Part shown: positions 33,478 through 42,825 of the stretch, in pieces | Numbering within the stretch: position 1 is the first letter of the stretch | Layout: each line of letters begins with the position of its first letter | NCBI GenBank assembly: GCA_026391805.1 | Contig: JAPLDJ010000024.1 | Coordinates: 374,333-438,332 of the forward strand | Direction of reading: 5' to 3' | Length of the DNA: 64,000 nucleotides | Source: Bacteroidota bacterium | GTDB lineage: Bacteria > Bacteroidota > Bacteroidia > Bacteroidales > FEN-979 | Position numbers and translations under genes: made by a program | The notes under the pieces: generated by a model | Told to the model about the DNA's origin: nothing | Databases searched by the model: none | The model's input: the letters and a program-made list of their open reading frames with translations, nothing else

Positions 33478-35622
33478 TTATCTCTTTGTGATAATAATTT
33501 TATGCGTTTCGGTTGTGTTAGTATTTGCTATTCCGATCAGATAAATGCCCGGCGCAACATCCGTGACATCCAGGAAGAGTTCATTCTTTCCCAGCTTGCA
33601 ATCTGCATTTTTCATCATGATGGTTTGTCCCTGCATGGAAGATAATCTCAGTTCCACAGTTGTCTCTTCCTGCAAACCAAATTCAATATTAACCCTGCTG
33701 CTGGCGGGATTCGGAAAGATCTTCAGTCCCGGGAAACCGGATTTCTCAATAATACCACTTGATGATCTTGGATAATAGAGTTCCCAGCCGTCAGCCGTTG
33801 TATTACTGTTTGAGGAAAAGATGATATACATCTTACCGCTCGGCGAGGTCACTGAATCAGGCAGGTTGGGCGAGGAATAGTGACCGGAAATAATGGCGAG
33901 GGTATCATGGGACTCAGGATCAAGGATCTTTACCACATCTTTTACCTGTTCCGTATCGAATGAACGGAAATAGACCTTTAGTGGTTTTATCTGGCTGGCC
34001 GGTGTGATCATCCACCGGCAAAGCTGATTGTTGTGGTAATTGAACCGGAAGCTCCCATCTGTGATTTCCGCCGTGTCGGCGGTTATGGTCTTTTGTCCGC
34101 TGCACCACACGGGTATCGTTGTAGAATAGTTGGCAGACCAGCCTTCGGAGGGATTCCCGCTTTCGGATTTAAAGGTTACAAGCATCTTGTTTCCCGTGGA
34201 AGAAATGGTTGCCGGCAGGGTGTTTCCTGAAAAGGAGCCGAGGAGCGGTGAATTCACGGCAGGCCCGTCATAAATTCTGACCGTATCCCCCGGACTTATC
34301 TCAAAACGGTCGAAGGTCAGATTCACCTTTGAAACGGAGTCCGTCGAAGTTTGCGGGTCGATAAGCCAGCTGCAGTCAGCGCCGGTATGATAGTTTCTTG
34401 TTGGCGAGCTTCCGTCGGTCAGGCTTCCCTGGTCGTAGGCCACAGTTTTCGCCCCGGAACAATAGGACGGATAAGAATAATTGATGGTATCGGGATAACA
34501 ATTGATGATCAGTTCCTGGGCAAGGTTAAAGTTGTTCCCGCCGGGGGTCAGGTTATCCGTGTAGAAATAGCCGTTAAAAGAGCCAGCCCAGCCAAAATTG
34601 AAATGGAAATAGTCGCTTCCCTGGTATCCGTCGCACACAAAGGCATGTCCGTTGATGTTCGGAACCGACCAGCCAGCATAATAGAGCGGCATTTTCCGGT
34701 CCAGGTGGGCGATGATCAGGCTGTCCCAGTTCATGGTGGTGCTGTCGCGGAAAACGTAGCGGGTTTCCGGTGAATACTTGAAATAGGTTCTGAGCGAGTA
34801 GGCCGCTTTGTGGTTGTACATTCCCGAACTTTGCGCTCCGTATACAAGGTCCACGGAAACGCCAAGGTGGTAGATCAGCTGGGCGATCCCGGGATCGCTC
34901 GTGGTTACCATATTCTTCATGTTCTCCCAACGGTACCAGGTGCTGTCGAAACTGGCATGCTGGAGACCGTAAGTTTGATCGTAGTATGTGTAGGAACCTG
35001 TGCCATGATCGGGCCAGCGGTAGTAATACATGATCTGGGCCATGCAGACCGGAACACATCCGGCAATCGCATGCCCGTTCGAACCGGCAGGATCGGCCGG
35101 GCACATCTCGTTGTATGGATAGGGCTGGTTCCAGTTGGAAGTGATCATCGGCTCGACATCCCTCTGGCCTTTAAAAGTCCCCAGGGAAGCGGCAGGGGTA
35201 TTTAAAAGATGGTTCCATTGCAGGATCGCTTCCTGTGAAGGAAGTGCATTGCTTTCCCGGGCAAAGCTGATCTGCCGGGCATATTGTCGCATCCAGCTGG
35301 TAAACTGCGGGGGCTGGTTTTCTTCCGAATAAGCTCCTTCGAAAGAATAGGCCAGCACAGGCGGAACGGCATCGTCAGCAGAAACGATCACGTAGCCCGA
35401 TGGTTCAAGGTTGAAGGTATAGTAGAGAGGTTCGTCCTTTTCCTTGACAGAAAAAGTTTCCCTGATCTGCACGTCGGAAAAAGGGATCGATTTGTACTGG
35501 TTTGCCCTTTCGTAATAAAAGCTCAGGGCTGCCTTTTTTGCATCCGAAACCGGGACCTGTCTTGCAAGGAGACAGGTAACCGGAAGGAATGCCAGCAGGA
35601 AAAAAACAGATTTTTTCAGCAT
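33478..35622 (-). CDS. C10-family cysteine peptidase with CUB domains and T9SS sorting domain (copy 2)
   Basis: A 714-residue paralogue with the same layout as its neighbour. Catalytic residues are Cys189 in IAGCVPVCMAQIMYYYRW and His326 in NGHAFVCDGYQG. The motif after the catalytic Cys (PVC) differs from the VATA form of the other two copies. The pro-domain, two CUB-like domains and a T9SS domain (IFPNPASSRVNIEF to HKIIITKR) are all present. The 36-base gap to copy 1 suggests co-transcription. An imperfect promoter element lies about 20 bases upstream. Confidence 0.92.
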   Translation of the reverse strand: MLKKSVFFLLAFLPVTCLLARQVPVSDAKKAALSFYYERANQYKSIPFSDVQIRETFSVKEKDEPLYYTFNLEPSGYVIVSADDAVPPVLAYSFEGAYSEENQPPQFTSWMRQYARQISFARESNALPSQEAILQWNHLLNTPAASLGTFKGQRDVEPMITSNWNQPYPYNEMCPADPAGSNGHAIAGCVPVCMAQIMYYYRWPDHGTGSYTYYDQTYGLQHASFDSTWYRWENMKNMVTTSDPGIAQLIYHLGVSVDLVYGAQSSGMYNHKAAYSLRTYFKYSPETRYVFRDSTTMNWDSLIIAHLDRKMPLYYAGWSVPNINGHAFVCDGYQGSDYFHFNFGWAGSFNGYFYTDNLTPGGNNFNLAQELIINCYPDTINYSYPSYCSGAKTVAYDQGSLTDGSSPTRNYHTGADCSWLIDPQTSTDSVSKVNLTFDRFEISPGDTVRIYDGPAVNSPLLGSFSGNTLPATISSTGNKMLVTFKSESGNPSEGWSANYSTTIPVWCSGQKTITADTAEITDGSFRFNYHNNQLCRWMITPASQIKPLKVYFRSFDTEQVKDVVKILDPESHDTLAIISGHYSSPNLPDSVTSPSGKMYIIFSSNSNTTADGWELYYPRSSSGIIEKSGFPGLKIFPNPASSRVNIEFGLQEETTVELRLSSMQGQTIMMKNADCKLGKNELFLDVTDVAPGIYLIGIANTNTTETHKIIITKR

Positions 35623-35640
35623 GGCCTGACGATTTTATTA

Positions 35641-35648
35641 CGAAGGTA
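35641..35648 (-). promoter_or_regulatory. Probable -7 element (TACCTTCG) for C10 peptidase copy 2
   Basis: One mismatch from TAnnTTTG, 19 bases before the start. Confidence 0.4.
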
Positions 35649-35665
35649 CGTTTTTAGGCACAAAC

Positions 35666-38014
35666 CTATTGCACGATCAGTTGTTTATTCTCAACAGCGG
35701 TGTTTGTCTGCACTTTTACGATATAGACGCCTTTTGAAAGGTTGCTCACATCGATCTGTGCCGTGATTGTGGATGAATCATCGTTCAGGTCGGCAGCATA
35801 GACAGTTTGTCCGTTTGTGTTGAGCAGGGTCAGCCGTGCGGTTGATTTCGACCGGCTGTTAACAGTCACAGTAACAGTTTCCCTTGCCGGGTTGGGCTGA
35901 AGGCTGATGCTTAATTCCTTCTGGGATGGTTCCTGGATGCCAACGGGCCAGAGGCCGACATAACGCTGGCTGGTCGTGCTTCCTGTACACGGAGGCTGAG
36001 CAACACCTACCAATTTAAGGGTGACGCTCTTGTTGGAATAGTCCTGTGTTCCGAAGGTATAGGTTGTACTGAGTGAGGAGGTGCTTCCGAAGTGCCCGTT
36101 GCCGGTGCTCTGCCATTGGGTCGCCCGGCAATAGGTGGCAATTCCGTGGAGTTCGATGGAAACGGCAGTCGGATCGACAAGCGTATCCGTCCCCGCGTTG
36201 GTATAAGGTGTCTGGTATACCTTCACCAGGCTGGTGGTATCGTTCATGGTCTGTGTTCCGTCACTGACTATGCAGACATATTTTGTATCGATAACTGGTG
36301 CTGCTTTTGGCGATTTCAGCACGGAAGTAAAACCTGCGGGTACAGAGCTCCATGAATAGGTGTAGTTTCCTGTTCCTCCATAGGCGATGGCATTAAGGCT
36401 TATGGAATCGGCTCCCTGACAGATCACACCGGGACTTGCCGTGGCATAGGATGCAAATGTGTTTCCAAGGCTGAACGAGGCGATGCGCGTTTGCCAGCTT
36501 GCACCGGATGTGGATGAATAGTATTCAGATGTGAACCAGAATGTACCGGGTGCTGCCGGATCTACGGTCATGGCGCTGTAATCACCCCAGCGGCCCGAAT
36601 TGTCGGTCTGGCTTCCGCCGCCGTTAATGATTCCTTTTTCTGCGATGGTCATGGTCCCGAGTGGATCATTTTTCAGCCGCCCGGTATAGCGGATGGCAGG
36701 ATACATGGATGAACTCGATACAGAGTATCCAAGGGCGATATTGCCACTGGTATCCATGGCGATGCTGGGCATCCACCGGTGATTGACGGCATCGGGTGCA
36801 TAGGTTCCTTCCTGGTAAAGCGTCCAGCCCGAACCCGTATTGCGGAGTTCCACCCAGCGAATCCCTGCTTTCCCGCTGGCACTTACGGTAAAACTTGCAA
36901 CCACCGACCAGTAGTTGCTGAATTTCCGGAACGGCATCCTGAACATGAGTCCTTTTCTGCTGAATGCATCCAGCTTTGCACTGGTCCCCTGCTGAGGGAT
37001 CACGTTGCCTCCCATCGTTCCAAAAGAGGAAATGGGAATCGAGGTGGTTTGCGTGAACGTTGAGTTACCGGGGTTGGTGAAGTCCGGATGAAATTCGTAC
37101 ATGTTGATCTGGGGCGGGTTTTGCACCAGGTATGAAATATTATTGGGTGTTCCGTCGGGCGGAAATTCGCTGTCGCAATCCAGTGAAAGAGGACCTTCAG
37201 AAGAAGAGGGTAAAGTATACATTACCATCGTGGCGGATTGATCCCCAACCAGCATTTTGGCGCGGTCCAGGGCACAGGCAGCCGGTCCCAGCCAGCTTCC
37301 CGAACCCGAGGAGAACCTCCGGATCGTCATGTAGTAAGCATCCTTCCACACGGAGAGTTTAGGATAATCGGGCATGACCGAGAACTGGAACTGATAACGG
37401 TACCATGATCCAGTTGGATCATTGGTTTGCGAAACGGCTACATTTTCGTAGAAGGGTGCGCTGGGATAAAAGGGCAATGAGAACTGGGCAAAGATCCAGC
37501 GGTCGGCATTTTCATCATACAGAACGATGGCATCCCCGTCGTTGCTGTTGTTTGGCATTCCGTCGAAAATGGAGCTGTTGGCGTAAGGGCCTAAAATGCC
37601 GACCCCTGCTTTGTTAAAGATCTTGTACTTGGTGTTCACGACCTGGAAATAGTATCCGGAAGAAACATCACCGTCGGTATCGGGAGGAAGTCCTCCGTTG
37701 AAGTTAAGCCCTTCAAAATTCTGAATTGTGGTATCGCTCTGAACCTGGCCTGGGGCATATTGCCGGATCGGATCGGGGAAATCGGGATCGGGGCGGTCGC
37801 TGTCCTGGTGAAAAGTGTTGAGGTTGTTCTTGACGACATTTTCTTTCCAGGACTGATCAGCTATTGCTGAATAGTGCTGGACCATGCTCCTCAGGGGAGG
37901 GGAGACATCAAAATAGGTTGCCTTGATGATTTCAGGCTTCAATGGCTGGTTTTGAGCGAACCCTGAGGCAAACAGGAGAACCATTCCTGCAAAAATGATG
38001 AGGTTTTTTTTCAT
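35666..38014 (-). CDS. Large secreted T9SS cargo protein of unknown function
   Basis: A 782-residue protein with signal peptide (NLIIFAGMVLLFASGFAQ) and a C-terminal T9SS domain (LQPNPARETVTVTVNSRSK to NKQLIVQ). The central 500 residues begin with GLNFNGGLPPDTDGDVSSGY and look like a beta-propeller-type surface protein; one region (SISLNAIAYGGTGNYTYSWS) resembles a PKD/Ig domain. No catalytic motif is evident. It lies inside the C10 peptidase cluster, same strand, so it may be secreted with them. Confidence 0.78.
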   Translation of the reverse strand: MKKNLIIFAGMVLLFASGFAQNQPLKPEIIKATYFDVSPPLRSMVQHYSAIADQSWKENVVKNNLNTFHQDSDRPDPDFPDPIRQYAPGQVQSDTTIQNFEGLNFNGGLPPDTDGDVSSGYYFQVVNTKYKIFNKAGVGILGPYANSSIFDGMPNNSNDGDAIVLYDENADRWIFAQFSLPFYPSAPFYENVAVSQTNDPTGSWYRYQFQFSVMPDYPKLSVWKDAYYMTIRRFSSGSGSWLGPAACALDRAKMLVGDQSATMVMYTLPSSSEGPLSLDCDSEFPPDGTPNNISYLVQNPPQINMYEFHPDFTNPGNSTFTQTTSIPISSFGTMGGNVIPQQGTSAKLDAFSRKGLMFRMPFRKFSNYWSVVASFTVSASGKAGIRWVELRNTGSGWTLYQEGTYAPDAVNHRWMPSIAMDTSGNIALGYSVSSSSMYPAIRYTGRLKNDPLGTMTIAEKGIINGGGSQTDNSGRWGDYSAMTVDPAAPGTFWFTSEYYSSTSGASWQTRIASFSLGNTFASYATASPGVICQGADSISLNAIAYGGTGNYTYSWSSVPAGFTSVLKSPKAAPVIDTKYVCIVSDGTQTMNDTTSLVKVYQTPYTNAGTDTLVDPTAVSIELHGIATYCRATQWQSTGNGHFGSTSSLSTTYTFGTQDYSNKSVTLKLVGVAQPPCTGSTTSQRYVGLWPVGIQEPSQKELSISLQPNPARETVTVTVNSRSKSTARLTLLNTNGQTVYAADLNDDSSTITAQIDVSNLSKGVYIVKVQTNTAVENKQLIVQ

Positions 38015-38129
38015 TGTCTATAAGATGAGTTAAGATGAATCACTTTTATTTATCTGCACACAGAAGGCTGAAACCGAAAACTGAATCCCCGTACGATGCG
38101 CGATCCCATTAAGGATTGCACTAAAAAAC

Positions 38130-38162
38130 CGGCTGTTTTATCCTTAAAGATAAAAACAGCCG
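38130..38162 (-). terminator. Terminator hairpin after C10 peptidase copy 3
   Basis: CGGCTGTTTTATC pairs with GATAAAAACAGCCG (one bulged A), followed on the minus strand by six T. Confidence 0.75.
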
Positions 38163-38212
38163 TTCCCGGGAGACTTTTCTCCTGCTTTCTGTGATTTTTT
38201 CTGCTTCACGCG

Positions 38213-38246
38213 GGGATGTCTGAAAAGCTAACCCTTCAGACATCCC
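38213..38246 (-). terminator. Perfect 12-bp hairpin just past the C10 copy 3 stop
   Basis: GGGATGTCTGAA pairs perfectly with TTCAGACATCCC over a 10-base loop, 17 bases after the stop. It lacks a T-run, so it may protect the mRNA end while the next hairpin terminates. Confidence 0.6.
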
Positions 38247-38262
38247 TGCCGAAGCTGGTCCA

Positions 38263-40407
38263 TTACTGGACTACAATCTTGTTGTTGGTGATTCCCTGGT
38301 CGCTGGTCATTTTCAGGATATACACCCCTTTTGCCAGAGAAGAGAGGTCGATCTGCTTGTCAAAGGAACCGCTGACCGATCCATAATTCTGTGAATAAAC
38401 CAATTCGCCCTTCAGTGAAAGAACCTCGATCCTGACGGATTGAACCTCATTCATGGTGAAGTGAACATTTAAAAGGCCGCTGGTGGGATTCGGGAATATG
38501 GAGAAATCCTCAAATGCCTTCTGTTCGTTTGTGCCGACAGTTACTGAATAGCTTGCATCCCAGCCGTCTCCGCGGATTGTTTTATTGGAGGTCCACATGA
38601 CCATCATTTTTCCTGAATTTGCAGTGACGGGGGCAAGGGGTGATGCAAGGTGGTCTCCTGAATACTCGGCCAGTAATACCGGCGGATTTACTGCAATATT
38701 GTAGATCTGCGTTTTATCGTTGGTTGCTTCGGTTTTGAAATTGTCGAAGGTGACAGTAATGGAGGTTGCATTGGGTGGCTGAATGATCCATTTACAGGTG
38801 GTCCCGTTGCGATACTCGAAACGTCCGCTGTAATCGCTGAAGGTCCCTGATACATCTGTCAGTGTGGTTGTGCTGGCGCAGAAGGTTACGGGAATGGTTT
38901 CATAAGAGAGCAGGAATCCGGGAGCAGTGACACTGCCATTCGATACGAAGGTTACAAACATCTCCGGACCTGTTGAATTCAGTGTCTGTGTTGGTGTTGT
39001 TGCTCCGGAGAAAGTTCCCAATACCGGTGAAGATGCGTTCGGACCATCATAAACGGTAAGAACATCGGCCGGGTCGGTATTGAACCTGATAAAGGTCAGC
39101 CTGATGCTGCTGACGCTGTCGTCGGGTGCAATCAGCCAGCTGCAGTTGGAATTGTTGTTGTATTCAGCAACCGGGCCGCTTCCGTCCTCAACAGTACCAT
39201 AATCATACGTTGTAACATTGGATGTTCCGGAACAGAATGTCGGGTATTGTGCAGGATCAGGAGTAATATGAACTATTGCTTCCTGGCTGCTGTTGAACGT
39301 ATATCCTCCCGGGTTGAGGTTGGTCAGGTAGTAGTAGCCATTTGAACTTCCGCTCCATCCCCAGTTAAAATGATAATAGTCGGTGGCCTGGTACCCGTCA
39401 CAAACCCAGGAATGGCCGCCGCCGGGTCCCTGTCCGGCATAATTGAGGGGCTGTCCTGCATTAAGGTCACCCTGAAGAAGGCTATTCCAGCTCGAGGTCG
39501 AATAACTAAGCTTTTTAACATAGGAAGCACTCGATGCATACCTGAAATAATTTTTTAAAGCATTGCCGACATCGGAAGTGTATGCTCCTGAAGAGCATTG
39601 TCCGTCAGAATTGTAATGCATGTTGACAGCAATACCTGCATGATACATGATCGTGGCAATCGGATTGTTCTCCTTTGAGGGCTGGTTGCTCATTCCGTTC
39701 CAGTCGTAGGTCGTCGCCCCAAAATTGGCGCATAAGGATCCGTAATTATTAAAAATATCGCAGTGGGAGCCAACGCCTGTATTGGGCCATCTCCAGTAAT
39801 ACATGATCTGGGCCATGGCGGTTGCGACGCATCCGGTGGTTGCATGACCGTTGAAGGCTGAACACACCGGATCGGCCGGAACCAATGAATTATAGGGGAA
39901 TCCCTGGTCCCAGTTGGAGGTGATCATGGGTGTTACATCCATGATTGCTTTATTCCCGTTCAGCACCTGGCTGGCATCCTTTGTAAGGTACCGCTGCCAA
40001 GTGGCGGTAGTATTAACATCCGGTTGCAGGTTATTTTCGATGTTCCATGCAATTTCTGTTTTCCGCTCATTCATCCAGAAAATAAATCCTTCAGCCTGGT
40101 CGGAAGGAGAATAGATGGTTTCAAAAGAGAAACCGATGACCGGATAGCAGATATCGTCCGCTGAAACGATCACAAAACCTTTGTCATTGATGTTAAAAAT
40201 GTAATAAACATCATGATTGTTGTAATTCTCAATGAACTCGCCTGTGATGGCGATCGATTCAAACGGAACGGCATCATGGCGGTTGATCTGCTCATAATAG
40301 ATGTTCCTGGCTGTCAGCCTGGCGTTTGAAATGTCAACTTTCTTTGCAAACGTGGTGAAACTGATGCCCAGGATCAGAAAAGCAAAAAGTACCAGGTTCT
40401 TTTTCAT
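38263..40407 (-). CDS. C10-family cysteine peptidase with CUB domains and T9SS sorting domain (copy 3)
   Basis: A 714-residue paralogue: signal peptide (MKKNLVLFAFLILGISFTTF), pro-domain (to about 115), catalytic domain with Cys193 in TTGCVATAMAQIMYYWRW and His332 in GGHSWVCDGYQA, two CUB-like domains with NCSWLIAPDDS and CKWIIQPPN cores, and a T9SS domain (IFPNPTSGLLNVHF to NKIVVQ). Ser follows the catalytic His where the other copies have Ala-Phe. It has its own exact promoter element and two downstream hairpins, so it is probably a separate transcription unit. Confidence 0.92.
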   Translation of the reverse strand: MKKNLVLFAFLILGISFTTFAKKVDISNARLTARNIYYEQINRHDAVPFESIAITGEFIENYNNHDVYYIFNINDKGFVIVSADDICYPVIGFSFETIYSPSDQAEGFIFWMNERKTEIAWNIENNLQPDVNTTATWQRYLTKDASQVLNGNKAIMDVTPMITSNWDQGFPYNSLVPADPVCSAFNGHATTGCVATAMAQIMYYWRWPNTGVGSHCDIFNNYGSLCANFGATTYDWNGMSNQPSKENNPIATIMYHAGIAVNMHYNSDGQCSSGAYTSDVGNALKNYFRYASSASYVKKLSYSTSSWNSLLQGDLNAGQPLNYAGQGPGGGHSWVCDGYQATDYYHFNWGWSGSSNGYYYLTNLNPGGYTFNSSQEAIVHITPDPAQYPTFCSGTSNVTTYDYGTVEDGSGPVAEYNNNSNCSWLIAPDDSVSSIRLTFIRFNTDPADVLTVYDGPNASSPVLGTFSGATTPTQTLNSTGPEMFVTFVSNGSVTAPGFLLSYETIPVTFCASTTTLTDVSGTFSDYSGRFEYRNGTTCKWIIQPPNATSITVTFDNFKTEATNDKTQIYNIAVNPPVLLAEYSGDHLASPLAPVTANSGKMMVMWTSNKTIRGDGWDASYSVTVGTNEQKAFEDFSIFPNPTSGLLNVHFTMNEVQSVRIEVLSLKGELVYSQNYGSVSGSFDKQIDLSSLAKGVYILKMTSDQGITNNKIVVQ

Positions 40408-40452
40408 TTAACGGGGAATTTTTGGTGAATAAATGATGTCGACTTACGGGTG

Positions 40453-40460
40453 CAAAGTTA
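40453..40460 (-). promoter_or_regulatory. Bacteroidota -7 promoter element (TAACTTTG)
   Basis: Exact TAnnTTTG followed by CA, 46 bases before C10 copy 3. Confidence 0.65.
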
Positions 40461-40627
40461 CACTTTTTCAAACATATGCAAAACGATTATTGTTTTCTGA
40501 AAGCACTTTTTTAACAAAAATTATCAATTTTTTTTATGACGGAACTTTCCGGCACAAAAGGTTCTGTTTACGGATCGTTTATCCCTCCTGAAAAATCCTT
40601 AATTTAGCTGGTGAAAAATCCGAGAAA

Positions 40628-41932
40628 ATGGCAATCCTGATCAAAAATATCAAAGCACTCATCCAGGCCGAAGAAACTCAGCGGTTGAAGGTGTCGGGGA
40701 ATGAAATGAAAAGCCTTCCTGTTATTCAGGATGCGTGGATACTTCTCGAAGGTGACAGGATCATTGATTTCGGGCCCTCTGAAACTACTCCAACAGATGA
40801 AAATTACAGATTACGTATAAAAGATTACGAAAAGAATACTCACCAGTTCACCAGTTCACCAGTTCACCAGTTAAAAATTATTGACGCAACCGGCAAACTT
40901 GTTTTCCCCTCCTTTTGTGATTCCCACACGCACCTGGTTTACGCCGGCAGCCGTGAAATCGAATACATTGACAAGATCAGGGGATTGAGTTATGAGGAGA
41001 TTGCCCGGAGGGGAGGAGGGATCCTGAATTCTGCAAAACGGCTTCATGATGCTTCCGAAGAGGAACTCGCTGAACAGGCGCTTAAACGGCTGAAGGAGAT
41101 CATGATGCTGGGAACGGGAGCCGTGGAGATCAAGAGCGGGTACGGGCTGAACGTGGAGGATGAACTGAAAATGCTGTGCGTCATCCGGAAGTTGAAAGAA
41201 CTTTCACCCCTGACGATCGTTTCCACATTTTTAGGCGCTCATGCTGTTCCGGCAGAATACAAAGGCAGGCAGGATGAATTCGTTGACCTGGTGATCAATG
41301 AAATGATACCAATGGTGGCATCCGAAGGACTGGCTGATTACATTGATGTATTTTGCGACCGTGGCTTTTTTACACCCGAAGAGACCGACCGGATGTTGCT
41401 GGCAGGTATGAAATATGGTTTACGTCCGAAGATCCATGCCAACGAGCTCGATTATTCCGGGGGGATACAGGTCGGTGTGAAATACAATGCCCTTTCTGTT
41501 GATCATCTTGAATATACCGGGGATGATGAGATAAAATGTTTGCTGGGATCCGACACCATGCCTACGGTTCTTCCGGGAGCCGCATTCTTTCTGAACCTGC
41601 CACATGCCCCGGTCAGAAAAATGATCGATGCCGGTTTGCCCGTCGCCATGGCCAGCGATTTCAACCCCGGGTCATCTCCATCCGGCAACATGCAGTTCAT
41701 CCTTTCTCTTGCCTGCATCAATTACCGGTTGCTTCCCGAGGAAGCCATCCATGCCGTAACGATCAACAGCGCTTACGCCATGGGATTGAGCGAAGAGGTC
41801 GGAACCATCGCCCGGGGAAAGAAAGCAAACCTGTTCATTACCGTTCCCATGCCCGGGTACGAGTTCATGCCTTATGGGTACGGGAGCAATAAGGTGGAGA
41901 CCGTGATATTAAATGGCGAAGTAGCGAAGTAG
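40628..41932 (+). CDS. hutI: Imidazolonepropionase with a repeat-derived insert
   Basis: Third step of histidine breakdown: opens imidazolone-5-propionate to formiminoglutamate. Metal and substrate motifs are present: DSHTHLVYAGSRE (His100, His102), HANELDYSGG, VDHLEYTGDDE and ASDFNPGSSPSGNMQ. At 434 residues it is longer than usual because of an insert at about residues 58-82 between a beta strand and IDATGKLVFP. That insert is encoded by intergenic-type repeats: GATTACG-like heptamers then four CACCAGTT octamers (THQFTSSPVHQL). The frame stays open and all catalytic motifs survive. The last residues and TAG stop come from a GCGAAGTA repeat. ftcD, the following step, lies 10 kb away. Confidence 0.93.
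   Translation: MAILIKNIKALIQAEETQRLKVSGNEMKSLPVIQDAWILLEGDRIIDFGPSETTPTDENYRLRIKDYEKNTHQFTSSPVHQLKIIDATGKLVFPSFCDSHTHLVYAGSREIEYIDKIRGLSYEEIARRGGGILNSAKRLHDASEEELAEQALKRLKEIMMLGTGAVEIKSGYGLNVEDELKMLCVIRKLKELSPLTIVSTFLGAHAVPAEYKGRQDEFVDLVINEMIPMVASEGLADYIDVFCDRGFFTPEETDRMLLAGMKYGLRPKIHANELDYSGGIQVGVKYNALSVDHLEYTGDDEIKCLLGSDTMPTVLPGAAFFLNLPHAPVRKMIDAGLPVAMASDFNPGSSPSGNMQFILSLACINYRLLPEEAIHAVTINSAYAMGLSEEVGTIARGKKANLFITVPMPGYEFMPYGYGSNKVETVILNGEVAK
40841..40873 (+). repeat. Four CACCAGTT octamers inside the hutI coding sequence
   Basis: Exactly four tandem 8-base units plus TTA, the same family as the intergenic arrays at 5533-5584 and 45832-45866. Confidence 0.9.
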
Positions 41933-41952
41933 CGAAGTAGCGAATAGCGAAA
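41915..41952 (+). repeat. GCGAAGTA octamer array spanning the hutI stop
   Basis: Three GCGAAGTA units then degenerate ones; they encode the last residues of HutI and its TAG stop. Confidence 0.85.
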
Positions 41953-41956
41953 GTTT

Positions 41957-42541
41957 CTATTTCTTTATATGAAACCAGATATCCAGCTCCTTATCGGGGT
42001 TAAAATTCACCTTTTTCCAGTTATGCGTCGTGACGTTGTTGTCCGATTTCACCTCATCAGGCTTGTAAGAGACTGAATCGATCACGATGGACGGATCTGT
42101 TATCTGCAGTGTGTAGTTCCCGAATGCCAGCGACTTGTGCCAGTATTGCACATGGGTCATCACAAGGTAACGGACGTTCCTGCCGTCATGATCCATTACA
42201 TAGTATAGTCTCACCGTTTTCGCCTCCTGTGGATGAAGGGTCAGCTGGAAGAACAGACCGGCAGGCATTTTCCTGTAATGCGTGATGCAGGTCTGCTCAC
42301 TGGCATCAAAGATGGCGACGGAATCATATTTAAGCCCTTCGGGAGCAAGCGGAAGCGGAAAGAAAACAGTCTGCGTGAAGTTAGCGTTGTAATTGTTCCT
42401 GAAATGATACTCGCCGGTAACGGTGACATGCTCGGCATCCAGCTTCATTTGCATGTTTTCCTTAAAAAAAGTTACAGCCTGGCTGTATGCGGTCGAAGCA
42501 AAGAAGGCGGGAAGAAGGAATATAAGGAGGCTCTTTTTCAT
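41957..42541 (-). CDS. Secreted hypothetical protein
   Basis: A 194-residue protein with a signal peptide (KKSLLIFLLPAFFASTAYSQ). The mature part looks all-beta (EHVTVTGEYHFRNNYNANFT, QTVFFPLPLAPEGLKYDSV, AKTVRLYYVMDHDGRNVRYL). VFFPLP with the following strand resembles vault-inter-alpha-trypsin or DUF4139-like beta domains, but I cannot assign a family. It converges with hutI across 24 bases of repeat. Confidence 0.65.
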   Translation of the reverse strand: MKKSLLIFLLPAFFASTAYSQAVTFFKENMQMKLDAEHVTVTGEYHFRNNYNANFTQTVFFPLPLAPEGLKYDSVAIFDASEQTCITHYRKMPAGLFFQLTLHPQEAKTVRLYYVMDHDGRNVRYLVMTHVQYWHKSLAFGNYTLQITDPSIVIDSVSYKPDEVKSDNNVTTHNWKKVNFNPDKELDIWFHIKK

Positions 42542-42644
42542 TGCTGAAAGAACCGGATTATTCAGTCATTCACAAGGAATGAAGCGAATATACGAAGAAG
42601 TCTGATGAAAAGCAAGAAAGTCCCTCAGTCAGCTATAAGGGTTT

Positions 42645-42664
42645 GATACTGGATGCTGGATACC
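42645..42664 (+). repeat. CTGGATG/CTGGATA heptamer repeat
   Basis: Short run of the heptamer that also occurs at 42805-42824 and inside the 1,432-residue FISUMP gene. Confidence 0.7.
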
Positions 42665-42702
42665 AGAGATGGTTATTCTATAGATTTGTGATTTTCTACA
42701 AT

Positions 42703-42800
42703 CAAATCCCAAATCCCAAATCTCAAATCCCAAATCCCAAATCTCAAATCCCAAATCCCAAATCCCAGATCCCAGATCCCAGATCCCAGATCCCAGATCT
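42703..42800 (+). repeat. Tandem CAAATCC/CAGATCC heptamer array, 14 units
   Basis: Fourteen uninterrupted 7-base units: nine of CAAATC(C/T), then five of CAGATC(C/T). The switch of unit type partway shows units spread by local copying. A plus-strand open frame through it merely translates the repeat. Confidence 0.95.
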
Positions 42801-42804
42801 CAAA

Positions 42805-42824
42805 CATCCAGCATCCAGCATCCG
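42805..42824 (-). repeat. CATCCAG heptamers abutting the metallopeptidase stop
   Basis: CATCCAG units (CTGGATG on the coding strand) begin one base after the TAG stop of the M3-like metallopeptidase gene. Confidence 0.85.
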
Positions 42825-42825
42825 T

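Noticed and set aside
42703..42800. Possible CRISPR array
   Set aside because: Units are 7 bases with no spacers and no cas genes are nearby.
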